Of a stretch of 64,000 nt of DNA, positions 16,432 through 24,094 are shown in pieces. Origin of the DNA: Clostridia bacterium (GTDB taxonomy: Bacteria > Bacillota > Clostridia > Christensenellales > Aristaeellaceae); NCBI GenBank assembly GCA_017509255.1, contig JAFWQA010000014.1:1-64000 (forward strand), in the 5' to 3' direction. Positions within the stretch are counted from its first letter, which is position 1. Every line of letters begins with the position of its first letter. Below the pieces are notes generated by a model. It had not been told where the DNA came from and made no database searches. It saw nothing but the letters and a program-made list of their open reading frames with translations. A program made the translations under genes and the position numbers.

Positions 16432-17853
16432 ATGAAAACAATCCTGCGGCAGATGATCTGCCTGACCGCCGCGCTGATCCTGTGCATGACGGCTTTCGGA
16501 GCCGGAGCGGAGAAAACGGAAGCAGCTTACGGACTTGCCGGCCTGACGGCGGACACCGTGCTGTTTTACAGGCAGGCCGATGTCGCGGCCCGGACAGGGA
16601 CGCTCGTTCCCCTTTCGGAGGTGCTTTCCGCGGGGCCGGAGCAGCTGTTTCCGCGGACGCATCTGTACGACGCGGAATATGAAGGGACCGGGATCTTTCC
16701 GCAGCTGACGGACTACTGCCTCGGCATGGGCTATGCCGGTTACTCCGTGCTGAAGGAGAACCTGCCGGACCTCCGCATGAGCCAGAAGCTGAAGCGGGCC
16801 AATATGCTGGTTTACCGGATCGACACGGGTGACCTGCGCATCCTGACGGACGGCGGGGAACAGGAGTACGTGACGGTCCTGCTCTCCTGTCCGCTGAAGG
16901 ATACGATGGAAAAGTTCTCCGCGGCCCTGGCGAAGGCCCGGGAGATCGCCGCTTCCGTTCCGCCGGAGCTGGATGACTATGAAAAGCTGCGCCGCATCGA
17001 CCGGTATCTGAGGCAGCATACGGTTTACGGGGACAGGGACCGGTATTATCTGCGGGACTGGAGCTTCCTGTATGACGCGCTGGTGAAGGAAGTGTGCGTC
17101 TGCACCGGCTATGCCGAGGCTATGTATTTCCTGTGCGGTCTCTGCGGAGTGGAGTGCATCCGGGTGGAAGGAATGGCCGACGATCCCGAAGGGCTGCTGG
17201 GGCTGAGCCCGCATGCCTGGAATATCGCGGAGATCGGCGGCGGGTTCTACCTGTTTGACGAAACCGCGAATGCCATGACCCCGGAAGGGGAACCGGGCAT
17301 GTTTGCCCTGTCCGCGAAAACGATGGCGTTTTTCGGCACCTATTCCATGACCGGGGATTATGCCAACAACCCGCTGATCCCGGAGTGCCCGGTGAATTAT
17401 GATCCCGCCGCGGCCTGGAACGGGACGCCCGCCGGCGCGCTGCGCAGCTGGCTCTGGTTTGCCGCCTACGCGGAGCATCAACCGGTGTTCCTGGCGGTCG
17501 CCTCCGGTGTCACGGAGGAGGAATTGATGAAAGCCGCGCCGGGTCCCGACGGGCTGCCTGTCATTCCGCATCCGTTTGAGGATTTCAGGGCCTGGGCGCT
17601 GACCTATATGACGGAGGAATGCTTTGAGGAGCATTACGCCTCCGAGTTTCCGCCAAGCGCGGACGGCGGGATCGCCTTCCGCGCGCGTCCGGAAAGTCAG
17701 CCGGTCCGGCGCTGCGCCGGGGAGGCCGTCTGCGAGGACGGCGTATATACCGCCGGGGTCGTGACGGATGACGGCGCCGAAGCGAAGGCGGTCTTCACCG
17801 TGGAGGAAACGGACGGCCGGTACCGGATCGCGGATATCCGTTTTGAGGAGTAA
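16432..17853 (+). CDS. Secreted transglutaminase-like (cysteine protease fold) protein
   Basis: 473 aa from the ATG at 16432 (SD AAAGGGGG), beginning with a signal peptide. Residues about 185-290 are a transglutaminase-core domain with the Cys-His-Asp triad visible as VCVCTGYAEAMYFLCG, LSPHAWNIAEIGG and FDETAN. The C-terminal 150 residues are unassigned. Such domains often cleave or cross-link surface proteins. It follows mrp by 46 bp but has a different role, so co-transcription may be incidental. Confidence 0.8.
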   Translation: MKTILRQMICLTAALILCMTAFGAGAEKTEAAYGLAGLTADTVLFYRQADVAARTGTLVPLSEVLSAGPEQLFPRTHLYDAEYEGTGIFPQLTDYCLGMGYAGYSVLKENLPDLRMSQKLKRANMLVYRIDTGDLRILTDGGEQEYVTVLLSCPLKDTMEKFSAALAKAREIAASVPPELDDYEKLRRIDRYLRQHTVYGDRDRYYLRDWSFLYDALVKEVCVCTGYAEAMYFLCGLCGVECIRVEGMADDPEGLLGLSPHAWNIAEIGGGFYLFDETANAMTPEGEPGMFALSAKTMAFFGTYSMTGDYANNPLIPECPVNYDPAAAWNGTPAGALRSWLWFAAYAEHQPVFLAVASGVTEEELMKAAPGPDGLPVIPHPFEDFRAWALTYMTEECFEEHYASEFPPSADGGIAFRARPESQPVRRCAGEAVCEDGVYTAGVVTDDGAEAKAVFTVEETDGRYRIADIRFEE

Positions 17854-17868
17854 AAAAGCAAAAAGAGA

Positions 17869-17900
17869 GGCCCTGCTTCACAAAGGAAGCAGGGCCGTAT
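17869..17900. terminator. Bidirectional terminator
   Basis: An 11-bp stem (17869-17879 with 17886-17896) lies between convergent genes. T-rich tracts follow on both strands (GTATTTTATT to the right; CTCTCTTTTTGC on the minus strand). Confidence 0.75.
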
Positions 17901-17913
17901 TTTATTCCGGCGT

Positions 17914-18687
17914 TTACGCCAGATCCGCGCGCATGCGGCTCCGGAACACGAAGCAGGCGAGCGCCGTGAAGGCCGCGCAGAACAGCACCGTGATCAGCAG
18001 CGGCAGCCCGTAATCCGAAAAGGAGAGCTGCAGGTTCAGCGCCGAGCGGGCGGAGCGGGTGCAGTACACGAAGGGGAAGCAGCGCGCCACGGTGAGCAGG
18101 ACGCCGCCGGTGCTTTCGATATCGAACCAGATGCCGCCCAGGAAGGAACCCAGCGAGATCAGCACGGAGCAGAGGCCGGGCGCGGCCTTCTCGCTGAAGA
18201 GCGTGCCGAACAGGAGCCCCAGGGAGATCATCAGCACGGCGGAGGGCAGCAGCGTCAGGATGCAGAGCAGGATGCCGGGAAAGGAAAGGCTGACGCCCCG
18301 GATCAGCCCGATCACGAAGCCGGCCGCGGCGGTGATCACTGCCTGCGCGAGGGCGATGCCCAGCATCGGCAGGATATAGCCGAACACGAAATCGGCGGAG
18401 CGCATCGGCGAGGCATACATGCGTACCAGGAAGGAGCTGCCCCGGTCCTTGGACACGGTGAGCGCCGTAAAGAGCATCACGAAGGTCTGGCCGAACACGG
18501 CCACGCCGGGCGTCAGGTTCCAGATCCGGAAGGACGTTACGCCGGCCTCGGCCGGAACGGAGGTATCCACCAGCGTCATGACGATAAGCATGCCCAGCGG
18601 GAAGGCCAGGCAGAAGATATAGCTGAGGGGATCCCGGAGAAGCTCCTTCAGGTTCCGGGACGCAAAGGCACGAACTCTGTTACTCAT
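17914..18687 (-). CDS. ABC-2 type transporter permease
   Basis: 257 aa with about six helices and the ABC2_membrane layout (short cytosolic N-terminus, helix pairs at about 20-70, 95-165, 170-200 and 225-250). It overlaps the upstream ATPase gene by 8 bp. With the ATPase it forms a two-component exporter, typically for drugs, lipids or peptides. The substrate cannot be told from sequence. Confidence 0.85.
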   Translation of the reverse strand: MSNRVRAFASRNLKELLRDPLSYIFCLAFPLGMLIVMTLVDTSVPAEAGVTSFRIWNLTPGVAVFGQTFVMLFTALTVSKDRGSSFLVRMYASPMRSADFVFGYILPMLGIALAQAVITAAAGFVIGLIRGVSLSFPGILLCILTLLPSAVLMISLGLLFGTLFSEKAAPGLCSVLISLGSFLGGIWFDIESTGGVLLTVARCFPFVYCTRSARSALNLQLSFSDYGLPLLITVLFCAAFTALACFVFRSRMRADLA

Positions 18688-19414
18688 TTCCGCCCCTCCT
18701 TTCCACCAGCGCGATAAAGGCGTTTTCCAGCCCGGTCTCGCCGGTCTCCTTTTCCAGCTCCTCCAGGGTGCCGGAGGTCAGCAGATGCCCGTCCGCCATC
18801 ACGGCGATGCGGTCTGCCAGGGCTTCCGCCTCCTCCATATAGTGGGTGGTGAGCACCACCGTCACCGTGCCCTTCAGGGCGCGGATCACCTGCCACAGCT
18901 CGCGCCGGGCCAGCACGTCCAGCCCCAGCGTGGGCTCATCCAGGAAAAGGACCTCCGGGTCCCCGATGAGCGCCATGGCGATGGACAGCCGGCGCTGCCA
19001 GCCGCCCGAGAGCGTTTTGGCGCGGGTGTTCTCCTCCTTTTCCATGCGGAAAAGGGCGATCATCTTTCCGGCGGCGGCCTTCGCCCCCGCGGCGTCCTCC
19101 CCGCAGACGCGGGCCATCATCTCCAGGTTTTCCCGCACGGTCAGCAGGGGGGAAACGGCGGTGTCCTGCGGGGAAATGCCGACGATCTCCTTGATCTTCG
19201 TTTGCTCCGTCAGCACGCTCATGCCGTTCACGAAGGCTTCGCCTTCCGTGGGCCGGGACAGGCAGGTAAACATGCGGACGGTGGTGGTCTTGCCGGCGCC
19301 GTTGACGCCGAGCAGGGCCAGCAGCTCGCCCTTTTCCGCCTGCAGATCCAGGGAATCCACAGCGGTCTTCTGACCGAATCGTTTGGTCAGTTTTTTTGCT
19401 TCAAGCGCGATCAT
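18680..19414 (-). CDS. ABC transporter ATP-binding protein
   Basis: 244 aa from the ATG at 19414, which overlaps the stop of the XRE gene (ATGA). Walker A (LGVNGAGKTTTVRM), signature (LSGGWQRRLSIAMAL), Walker B (VLFLDEPTLGLD) and the H-loop (VLTTHYMEEAEAL) are all present, as in the drug-exporter (DrrA/CcmA) family. It partners the downstream permease. Confidence 0.92.
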   Translation of the reverse strand: MIALEAKKLTKRFGQKTAVDSLDLQAEKGELLALLGVNGAGKTTTVRMFTCLSRPTEGEAFVNGMSVLTEQTKIKEIVGISPQDTAVSPLLTVRENLEMMARVCGEDAAGAKAAAGKMIALFRMEKEENTRAKTLSGGWQRRLSIAMALIGDPEVLFLDEPTLGLDVLARRELWQVIRALKGTVTVVLTTHYMEEAEALADRIAVMADGHLLTSGTLEELEKETGETGLENAFIALVERRGGNE

Positions 19415-19815
19415 TCCTTCTCCTTTCCGCCGAAGGGCAGCCGGCCCATCTTGATCAGCGCGATGCCCCTGGCCTCGTCGCCCAGTACCAGGATCATGTC
19501 CCCCGTGTCCAGATGGAACACCTTGCGGCATTCCGGGGGCAGGGTGATCTGGCCCTTGTCGTTCATGCGGCACATGCCGAAAACATGCTTGCCTGCCGTC
19601 ACATCCTCCGGCAGGTTCAGATCCCGTACCAGCAGATCCACCGTGGTGCCGTAGAAATCGGCCAGGCGGATGCAGCTTTCGATATCGGGCATGCTTTCGC
19701 CGCTTTCCCATTTGGCGACGGCCTGGCGGGAGACGCCGATCTTTTCGGCGATCTGTTCCTGCGTGTAGCCGGCCTGCTTGCGGTAAAACTTCAGCTGATT
19801 GAATGAAATAGCCAT
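19411..19815 (-). CDS. XRE-AbrB two-domain regulator of the ABC exporter
   Basis: 134 aa from the ATG at 19815 (SD GGAGG; the longer frame has none). Residues 5-65 are a Cro/CI helix-turn-helix (GYTQEQIAEKIGVSRQAVAKWESGES). Residues 90-130 are an AbrB/SpoVT swapped-hairpin domain (NDKGQITLPPECRKVFHLDTGDMILVL). Two DNA-binding folds in one short protein are characteristic of clostridial exporter regulators. It is first in a three-gene operon with the exporter. Confidence 0.83.
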   Translation of the reverse strand: MAISFNQLKFYRKQAGYTQEQIAEKIGVSRQAVAKWESGESMPDIESCIRLADFYGTTVDLLVRDLNLPEDVTAGKHVFGMCRMNDKGQITLPPECRKVFHLDTGDMILVLGDEARGIALIKMGRLPFGGKEKE

Positions 19816-19980
19816 AGGTTCCTCCGGGCTCCGCGCCGGATACCCGGGCGGATTTTTCATACCAAGTATAACATTTTCGGAAAAAGCTTCAACCAACTGA
19901 AGCTGACATTATTGTTCTTTTCAGTTGCGTTTTCGGAAAAAGACCGGACGCTGTACCGGAAAAAAATATGATTTTTGCGC

Positions 19981-20025
19981 TTGACAATATTCCACTTGTG
20001 GTATATGATTATTCCACAAGTGGAA
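19981..20025 (+). promoter_or_regulatory. padR promoter with paired palindromic operator
   Basis: TTGACA (19981-19986), 17-bp spacer, TATGAT (20004-20009). Two palindromic sites overlap it: TTCCACTTGTGG at 19990-20001 inside the spacer and TTCCACAAGTGGAA at 20012-20025 just after the -10. Their placement is that of an autorepressor, presumably PadR. Confidence 0.7.
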
Positions 20026-20041
20026 CATGGAGGTGAACGGA

Positions 20042-20584
20042 ATGCTGAAGCACGGGATCCTGGGGCTGCTGAATTACAGCGATCAGACAGGGTATGAGAT
20101 CATGGAGGTCTTCCGGGACTCCCTGCAGTATTTCTGGACGGCGAACACCAGCCAGATCTACCGGGAGCTGCAGGGTCTGAAGGCCAAGGGCTTCGTGACC
20201 GACACGAGGGTGGAGCAGGCGGGCAGGCCGGACAAAAACGTGTTCCGCATCACGCCGGAGGGCCGGGAGGAACTGAAGCGCTGGCTGCGCGACGGGGATT
20301 ACGGCCGGATGAACAACGGCCTGCTGATGAAGGTCTTCTTCAGCGGGGAGCTGCCGAGGGAGGAAAACATCGCCGTGTTCCGCGGGATGGAGCAGCACGC
20401 GAAAGCCCGCCGGGAGGCCATGGAGCAGCTGGACGCCGTGACGGACCGGTACGAGAAGGGCCTGAACGATCCGGAGAGGGCGCTGTACTGGAAAATGACC
20501 GCCTCCTTCGGGAAAAAATACGCAAAGATGATGGAAGAATGGAGCGCGGAATGCGCCCGGATGCTGGAGGAAGAAAAAGCATGA
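20042..20584 (+). CDS. PadR-family transcriptional regulator
   Basis: 180 aa from the ATG at 20042, which has GGAGGTGAACGGA before it; an ATG 15 bases earlier lies on that SD. Residues 1-85 are a PadR winged helix (LKHGILGLLNYSDQTGYEIMEVF, QIYRELQGLKAKGFV, ITPEGREELKRWL). The C-terminal half is the dimerising helical Vir_act_alpha_C domain. It overlaps the next gene by 4 bp and so probably controls that flavoprotein in response to its substrate. Confidence 0.88.
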   Translation: MLKHGILGLLNYSDQTGYEIMEVFRDSLQYFWTANTSQIYRELQGLKAKGFVTDTRVEQAGRPDKNVFRITPEGREELKRWLRDGDYGRMNNGLLMKVFFSGELPREENIAVFRGMEQHAKARREAMEQLDAVTDRYEKGLNDPERALYWKMTASFGKKYAKMMEEWSAECARMLEEEKA

Positions 20585-21630
20585 AGGTACTGGTGATCAA
20601 CGGAAGCCCCAGAGGGGAAAAGAGCAACAGCCTGCGGCTGGCGGTGGCCTTTCTGAAAGGCCTGGGAGAGACCGAAACGCGTTATTTCCACGTGGCGCAA
20701 AAGCAGATCGCGGCCTGCCGCGGGTGCTTTGCCTGCTGGAGCAAAACGCCCGGGAAATGCGTGATCGCGGATGACGCGGCGGAGGCGCTCCGGGATCAGC
20801 TGTGGGCGGACGTCATCGTGTGGAGCTTCCCGCTGTATTTCTACAGCGTGCCGGGCGCCCTCAAGAACCTGATCGACCGTCAGCTGCCGATGAGCCTGCC
20901 CTTCATGACCGAGCGCACGGACGGCTGCGGAAACGGCGGGCATCCGTCCCGGTATGACATGGGCGGGAAGAAGCACGTCGTTATTTCCACCTGCGGCTTC
21001 TATACCGCGGAGGGAAACTATGACGGCGTATGCTCCCTGTTTGACCATATGTGCGGCGCCGGAAACTATGAGACGGTCTTCTGCGGCGAGGGCGAGCTGT
21101 TCCGCGTGCCGGCGGCGAAGCCCCTGACGGATATGTATCTGGAAAACGTGCGCCGGGGCGGGGAGGAATATGCCCGGGACGGCCGGATCGGTCCGGAAAC
21201 GCGGGCGAAGCTGTCGGAGCTTCTGCTGCCGAAGGAGGTTTTTGAGACTCAGGCGAACGCGAGCTGGGGCGTCAGCCCGGACGGGCAGGCCAAAGCGGAT
21301 GAGACGCTGACCTTCACGCGGCAGATGGCCGCCATGTACCGGAAGGAGTCCTGGGACGGAAAGGACCGGGTGCTGGAGATCCGCTATACGGATAGGGACA
21401 GGGCTTATCAGCTGCTGCTGGGAAAGGACGGCTGCCCCGTGACGGAGGACTGCGCGCGGACGCCGGACACCGTGATCGAGACGCCGTGGGACGTATGGCA
21501 GCAGGTGTCGTCCGGCGCCATCCGCGGGGACGAGGCCATCATGAAGGGCCTGTACCGCATTGCCGGGGATTTCACCCTGATGATGCGCTGGAACGAATTT
21601 TTCGGCGCGGGGGGAGCGAAACAGGAATAA
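20581..21630 (+). CDS. NAD(P)H-dependent flavin oxidoreductase fused to an SCP2 domain
   Basis: 349 aa from the ATG at 20581. Residues 1-190 are a flavodoxin-like FMN reductase (VLVINGSPRGEKSNSLRLA phosphate loop; CRGCFACWSKTPGKC redox-type Cys cluster; FPLYFYSVPGALKNLIDR). Residues about 255-345 resemble an SCP-2 sterol/lipid-carrier domain (VIETPWDVWQQVSSGAIRGDEAIMKGLYRIAGD). The fusion suggests reduction of a hydrophobic quinone or aromatic compound held by the SCP2 part. PadR control, known elsewhere for phenolic stress, fits this. Confidence 0.8.
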   Translation: MKVLVINGSPRGEKSNSLRLAVAFLKGLGETETRYFHVAQKQIAACRGCFACWSKTPGKCVIADDAAEALRDQLWADVIVWSFPLYFYSVPGALKNLIDRQLPMSLPFMTERTDGCGNGGHPSRYDMGGKKHVVISTCGFYTAEGNYDGVCSLFDHMCGAGNYETVFCGEGELFRVPAAKPLTDMYLENVRRGGEEYARDGRIGPETRAKLSELLLPKEVFETQANASWGVSPDGQAKADETLTFTRQMAAMYRKESWDGKDRVLEIRYTDRDRAYQLLLGKDGCPVTEDCARTPDTVIETPWDVWQQVSSGAIRGDEAIMKGLYRIAGDFTLMMRWNEFFGAGGAKQE

Positions 21631-21705
21631 CCGGCGGCCGGGGCGAAAGAGAGGGAAAGGACTGTCCCGCGCGGACAAAAGCGGGAAAAGAGAAGGAGGA
21701 CCGAC

Positions 21706-22857
21706 ATGAAGGATCTGATCGGAAATACGCTGAGCCGTTTTGTCGACTCCGGCGAGATCGCCGGCTGCTCCGCCCGCATCATGCGGAAGGATGAGGTGCT
21801 GTTTGAGGGAAGCTTCGGTTATGCCGATATCGAAAAGAAAAAGCCGATGGCGGACGATACGGTCTTCCCGATCGCGTCCATGAGCAAGGTGATCACGGTG
21901 GCCGGCATCATGCAGCTGTATGAGCAGGGCCTTTTCAAGCTGTGGGATCCCGTGAGCGAATACCTGCCCGGCTTCAAAAATCCCACCGTGGCGAAGGAAA
22001 AGCCCGACGGCAGCTATGAGCTGGTACCCGCGAAGGGCGAGGTGACCATGCGCCAGCTCTTTACCATGACCAGCGGCGTCCCCTATGCGGGGAAGGACAC
22101 CGCCGCGGCGCGGATCCGCTGGGAAAAGGAAGGGGAATATATGCGGAGCGGGAAGCCCGTGCCGGAGACGGTGGAATACTGCAATCTGGTCGGGCAGCTG
22201 CCCCTTGCCTTTGAGCCCGGAGAAAAATGGATGTACGGCTTCTCCATCGACGTGCTGGGCGCCGTGATCGAGGTGCTTTCCGGCAAAACGCTGGGCGAGT
22301 ACCTGAAGGAGAACATTTTCGATCCGCTGGGCATGCCTGATACGGGCTTCTTTGTCCCGGCGGAAAAGCAGGACCGCATCGCCGTGCTCTATCAGATCAA
22401 CGAGGGCATGAAGCCCAGCGGGCGGGACTACAGCCGGGAGCAGCAGAAGCCGACCTTTGAAAGCGGCGGCGGCGGGCTTTTCTCCACCGTGAAGGATTAC
22501 TCCCGCTTTGCCCAGATGCTGCTGCACGGCGGCACGCTGGACGGCGCGCGCATCCTGGGCCGCAAGACGGTCGACCTGATCTCCACAGACCACCTGACGC
22601 CGGAGCAGCAGGCCACCCACAGCTGGGACACCCAGCGCGGCTACGGCTACGGGCTCGGCGTGCGCGTGATGACGCACCCGGAGGTCGCGGACATCAACGG
22701 CTCCGTTGGCGAGTGGGGCTGGGACGGCGCCTTTGGCAACTGGTTCTGCGTGGACCCGAAGGAGGAGCTGACCTGCGTGTATCTGACCACCAATCTGCCC
22801 GGCAGCCATTACCGCTTCATTCCGAAGCTGATGGCTTCCATGTACGCTTCCCTGTAA
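21706..22857 (+). CDS. Class C beta-lactamase-fold serine hydrolase
   Basis: 383 aa, no signal peptide. The nucleophile motif SMSK is at about residue 63 (FPIASMSKVITVAGIMQLYEQG) and the second motif is YGFSIDVLG near 182, as in EstB-like esterases. GGGGLFSTVKDYSRFAQMLL follows. Family members are esterases, D-aminopeptidases or PBP-like enzymes, and the cytosolic form points to an esterase. SD AGAAGGAGG. It lies 75 bp after the flavoprotein gene and may be in the same transcript. Confidence 0.85.
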   Translation: MKDLIGNTLSRFVDSGEIAGCSARIMRKDEVLFEGSFGYADIEKKKPMADDTVFPIASMSKVITVAGIMQLYEQGLFKLWDPVSEYLPGFKNPTVAKEKPDGSYELVPAKGEVTMRQLFTMTSGVPYAGKDTAAARIRWEKEGEYMRSGKPVPETVEYCNLVGQLPLAFEPGEKWMYGFSIDVLGAVIEVLSGKTLGEYLKENIFDPLGMPDTGFFVPAEKQDRIAVLYQINEGMKPSGRDYSREQQKPTFESGGGGLFSTVKDYSRFAQMLLHGGTLDGARILGRKTVDLISTDHLTPEQQATHSWDTQRGYGYGLGVRVMTHPEVADINGSVGEWGWDGAFGNWFCVDPKEELTCVYLTTNLPGSHYRFIPKLMASMYASL

Positions 22858-22880
22858 CGGGGAACCGACCGGAAAAACGA

Positions 22881-22911
22881 ACGCGGCGCGAGACGATCGC
22901 GCCGCGTTTTC
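22881..22911 (+). terminator. Intrinsic terminator
   Basis: An 11-bp perfect GC-rich stem (22881-22891 with 22897-22907) is followed by TTTTCTTT. Confidence 0.8.
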
Positions 22912-22970
22912 TTTGCGCTTCCGGCAGTACAGATCCCGAAAACTGTTACAATTCAAGGCTCCTGGAGCGG

Positions 22971-22999
22971 TTGACGGAAAAATGCTTTGGTGCTATAGT
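22971..22999 (+). promoter_or_regulatory. Promoter of the NifX-like gene
   Basis: TTGACG (22971-22976), 17-bp spacer, TATAGT (22994-22999). The implied start near 23006 leaves a 120-nt leader, which is structured. Confidence 0.7.
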
Positions 23000-23025
23000 A
23001 AAGTCAGAGGGGAATGGTTGCCTGA

Positions 23026-23118
23026 GACAGCATACATAAGCAGCAGCGCTCTGCTTTCCGCGGGGAGCTGTCCTTTCACATATGCTGTCATACCTATATA
23101 AGCGCATGTGTCAAAGGA
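23026..23118 (+). promoter_or_regulatory. Structured 5' leader, possible translational switch
   Basis: Positions 23026-23034 (GACAGCATA) pair with 23081-23089 (TATGCTGTC), closing a domain that holds a 5-bp hairpin (23042-23046 with 23051-23055). TCCTTT at 23071-23076 is complementary to AAAGGA of the ribosome binding site (23113-23118). This is a possible mutually exclusive fold. I do not recognise it as a known riboswitch class. Confidence 0.4.
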
Positions 23119-23126
23119 GAAACAGC

Positions 23127-23477
23127 ATGACGAAAATAGCGGTTACCTACGATCACGGACAGATCTGGCAGCATTTCGGCAAAACGGAGTTTTTCAAAAT
23201 TTATACCGTGGATGAGGGCCGCCTGACCGGCACACGGGTGGTTTCCACCGGCGGGCTGGGGCACGGCGCGCTGGCCGGCTTCCTGGCGGACCAGAACGTG
23301 GAGGCCGTGATCTGCGGCGGCATCGGCTCCCCGATGATCGACCGCCTTGCCGCCGCGGGGATCAAGGCGTATCCCGGCGTCACCGGCGACGCGGACCGGG
23401 CAGTGGCTTCCCTGATCGCCGGCACGCTGGCCGTCAATGAGGACGCCGTGCACAGCGGCTGCCACCATCACGAATAA
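23127..23477 (+). CDS. NifX/NifB-type iron-molybdenum cofactor-binding domain protein
   Basis: 116 aa from the ATG at 23127 (SD AAAGGAG). A single Nitro_FeMo-Co domain (IAVTYDHGQIWQHFGKTEFFKIY near 3-25; LADQNVEAVICGGIGSPMIDRLAAAGI near 65-90). The C-terminus ends in a metal-ligand cluster, HSGCHHHE. Nitrogenase genes are not visible nearby, and family members in non-fixing anaerobes are thought to handle Fe-S or Mo clusters or nickel. The structured leader hints at control by a small ligand. Confidence 0.85.
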   Translation: MTKIAVTYDHGQIWQHFGKTEFFKIYTVDEGRLTGTRVVSTGGLGHGALAGFLADQNVEAVICGGIGSPMIDRLAAAGIKAYPGVTGDADRAVASLIAGTLAVNEDAVHSGCHHHE

Positions 23478-23485
23478 GGACTGGG

Positions 23486-23521
23486 AAGGCTCTTCCGCGG
23501 GTGACCGTGGCTGAGCCTTTT
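23486..23521 (+). terminator. Intrinsic terminator
   Basis: AAGGCTC (23486-23492) pairs with GAGCCTT near 23513-23519, with an inner CCGCGG/CCGTGG stem and GTGA loop, then TT. The T tract is short. Confidence 0.55.
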
Positions 23522-23641
23522 CCGACGGAAAGGGGAAAAGATCCGGAAAAAGAAAAAAACGCGGAACAAAACCGAAAAACCGGCGTCTGACAGAATGACA
23601 CCCGGGAAGGGTGAAACGATGAGAAAGAAGGTCGATGAACG

Positions 23642-24016
23642 ATGAAGAAAATTACAGCGGTACTGATGGCTGCCCTGATGCTTGTCCTGTGCGCGTGCGC
23701 GTCCGCGGAGGGAATGGTCGGCGGCTGGAAAGCGGCGGAGGACACGGCCGTGACGGAGGAGCTGAAGGCGCTCTTTGACAAGGCGGCGGAAACGCTGATG
23801 GGCGTTGACTATGAGCCTGTGGCCTATCTGGGCAGCCAGCTCGTCGCCGGCACCAATCACTGCTTCCTGTGCCGGGCCACGGTGGTCTATCCCGGCGCCG
23901 AACCGTACTGGGTGCTGGTATATCTCTATGAGGACCTGCAGGGCAGCGTTTCGGTCCTGGGCTTTGATGATGTGGAGCTGGGAGATTTTGACGGACCCGG
24001 GGAGACCGACGACTGA
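23642..24016 (+). CDS. Secreted cystatin-like lipoprotein
   Basis: 124 aa. Signal peptide ending in a lipobox-like LCAC at about residues 17-20. The mature part contains SQLVAGTNHCFLCRATVV (about 64-81), which matches the QxVxG loop and following strand of cystatins, and then a strand pattern ending in a very acidic tail (ELGDFDGPGETDD). It would be a surface-anchored cystatin-fold protein, perhaps a cysteine-protease inhibitor. The resemblance is motif-level only. Confidence 0.6.
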   Translation: MKKITAVLMAALMLVLCACASAEGMVGGWKAAEDTAVTEELKALFDKAAETLMGVDYEPVAYLGSQLVAGTNHCFLCRATVVYPGAEPYWVLVYLYEDLQGSVSVLGFDDVELGDFDGPGETDD

Positions 24017-24028
24017 CGGGGACCCGGC

Positions 24029-24057
24029 TTGTATCCTGCCGCGGGACGGGCTATAAT
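24029..24057 (+). promoter_or_regulatory. Promoter of the purine nucleoside phosphorylase gene
   Basis: TTGTAT (24029-24034), 17-bp spacer, TATAAT (24052-24057), 37 bp before the start codon. Confidence 0.65.
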
Positions 24058-24094
24058 AGAGCAAAAGGGACATTGCCGAAGGGGGAAAAGCCTT

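Noticed and set aside
20299-22956. An 885-codon open frame on the minus strand
   Set aside because: It lies opposite PadR, the flavoprotein and the hydrolase, all with clear domains. Its translation is low-complexity (rich in His, Arg, Ala, Gly, Leu), as expected of antisense frames in high-GC DNA.
23026-23118. Known metal or cofactor riboswitch (Moco, NiCo, fluoride, SAM, TPP)
   Set aside because: I compared remembered core motifs and none fits. It is left as an unclassified leader.
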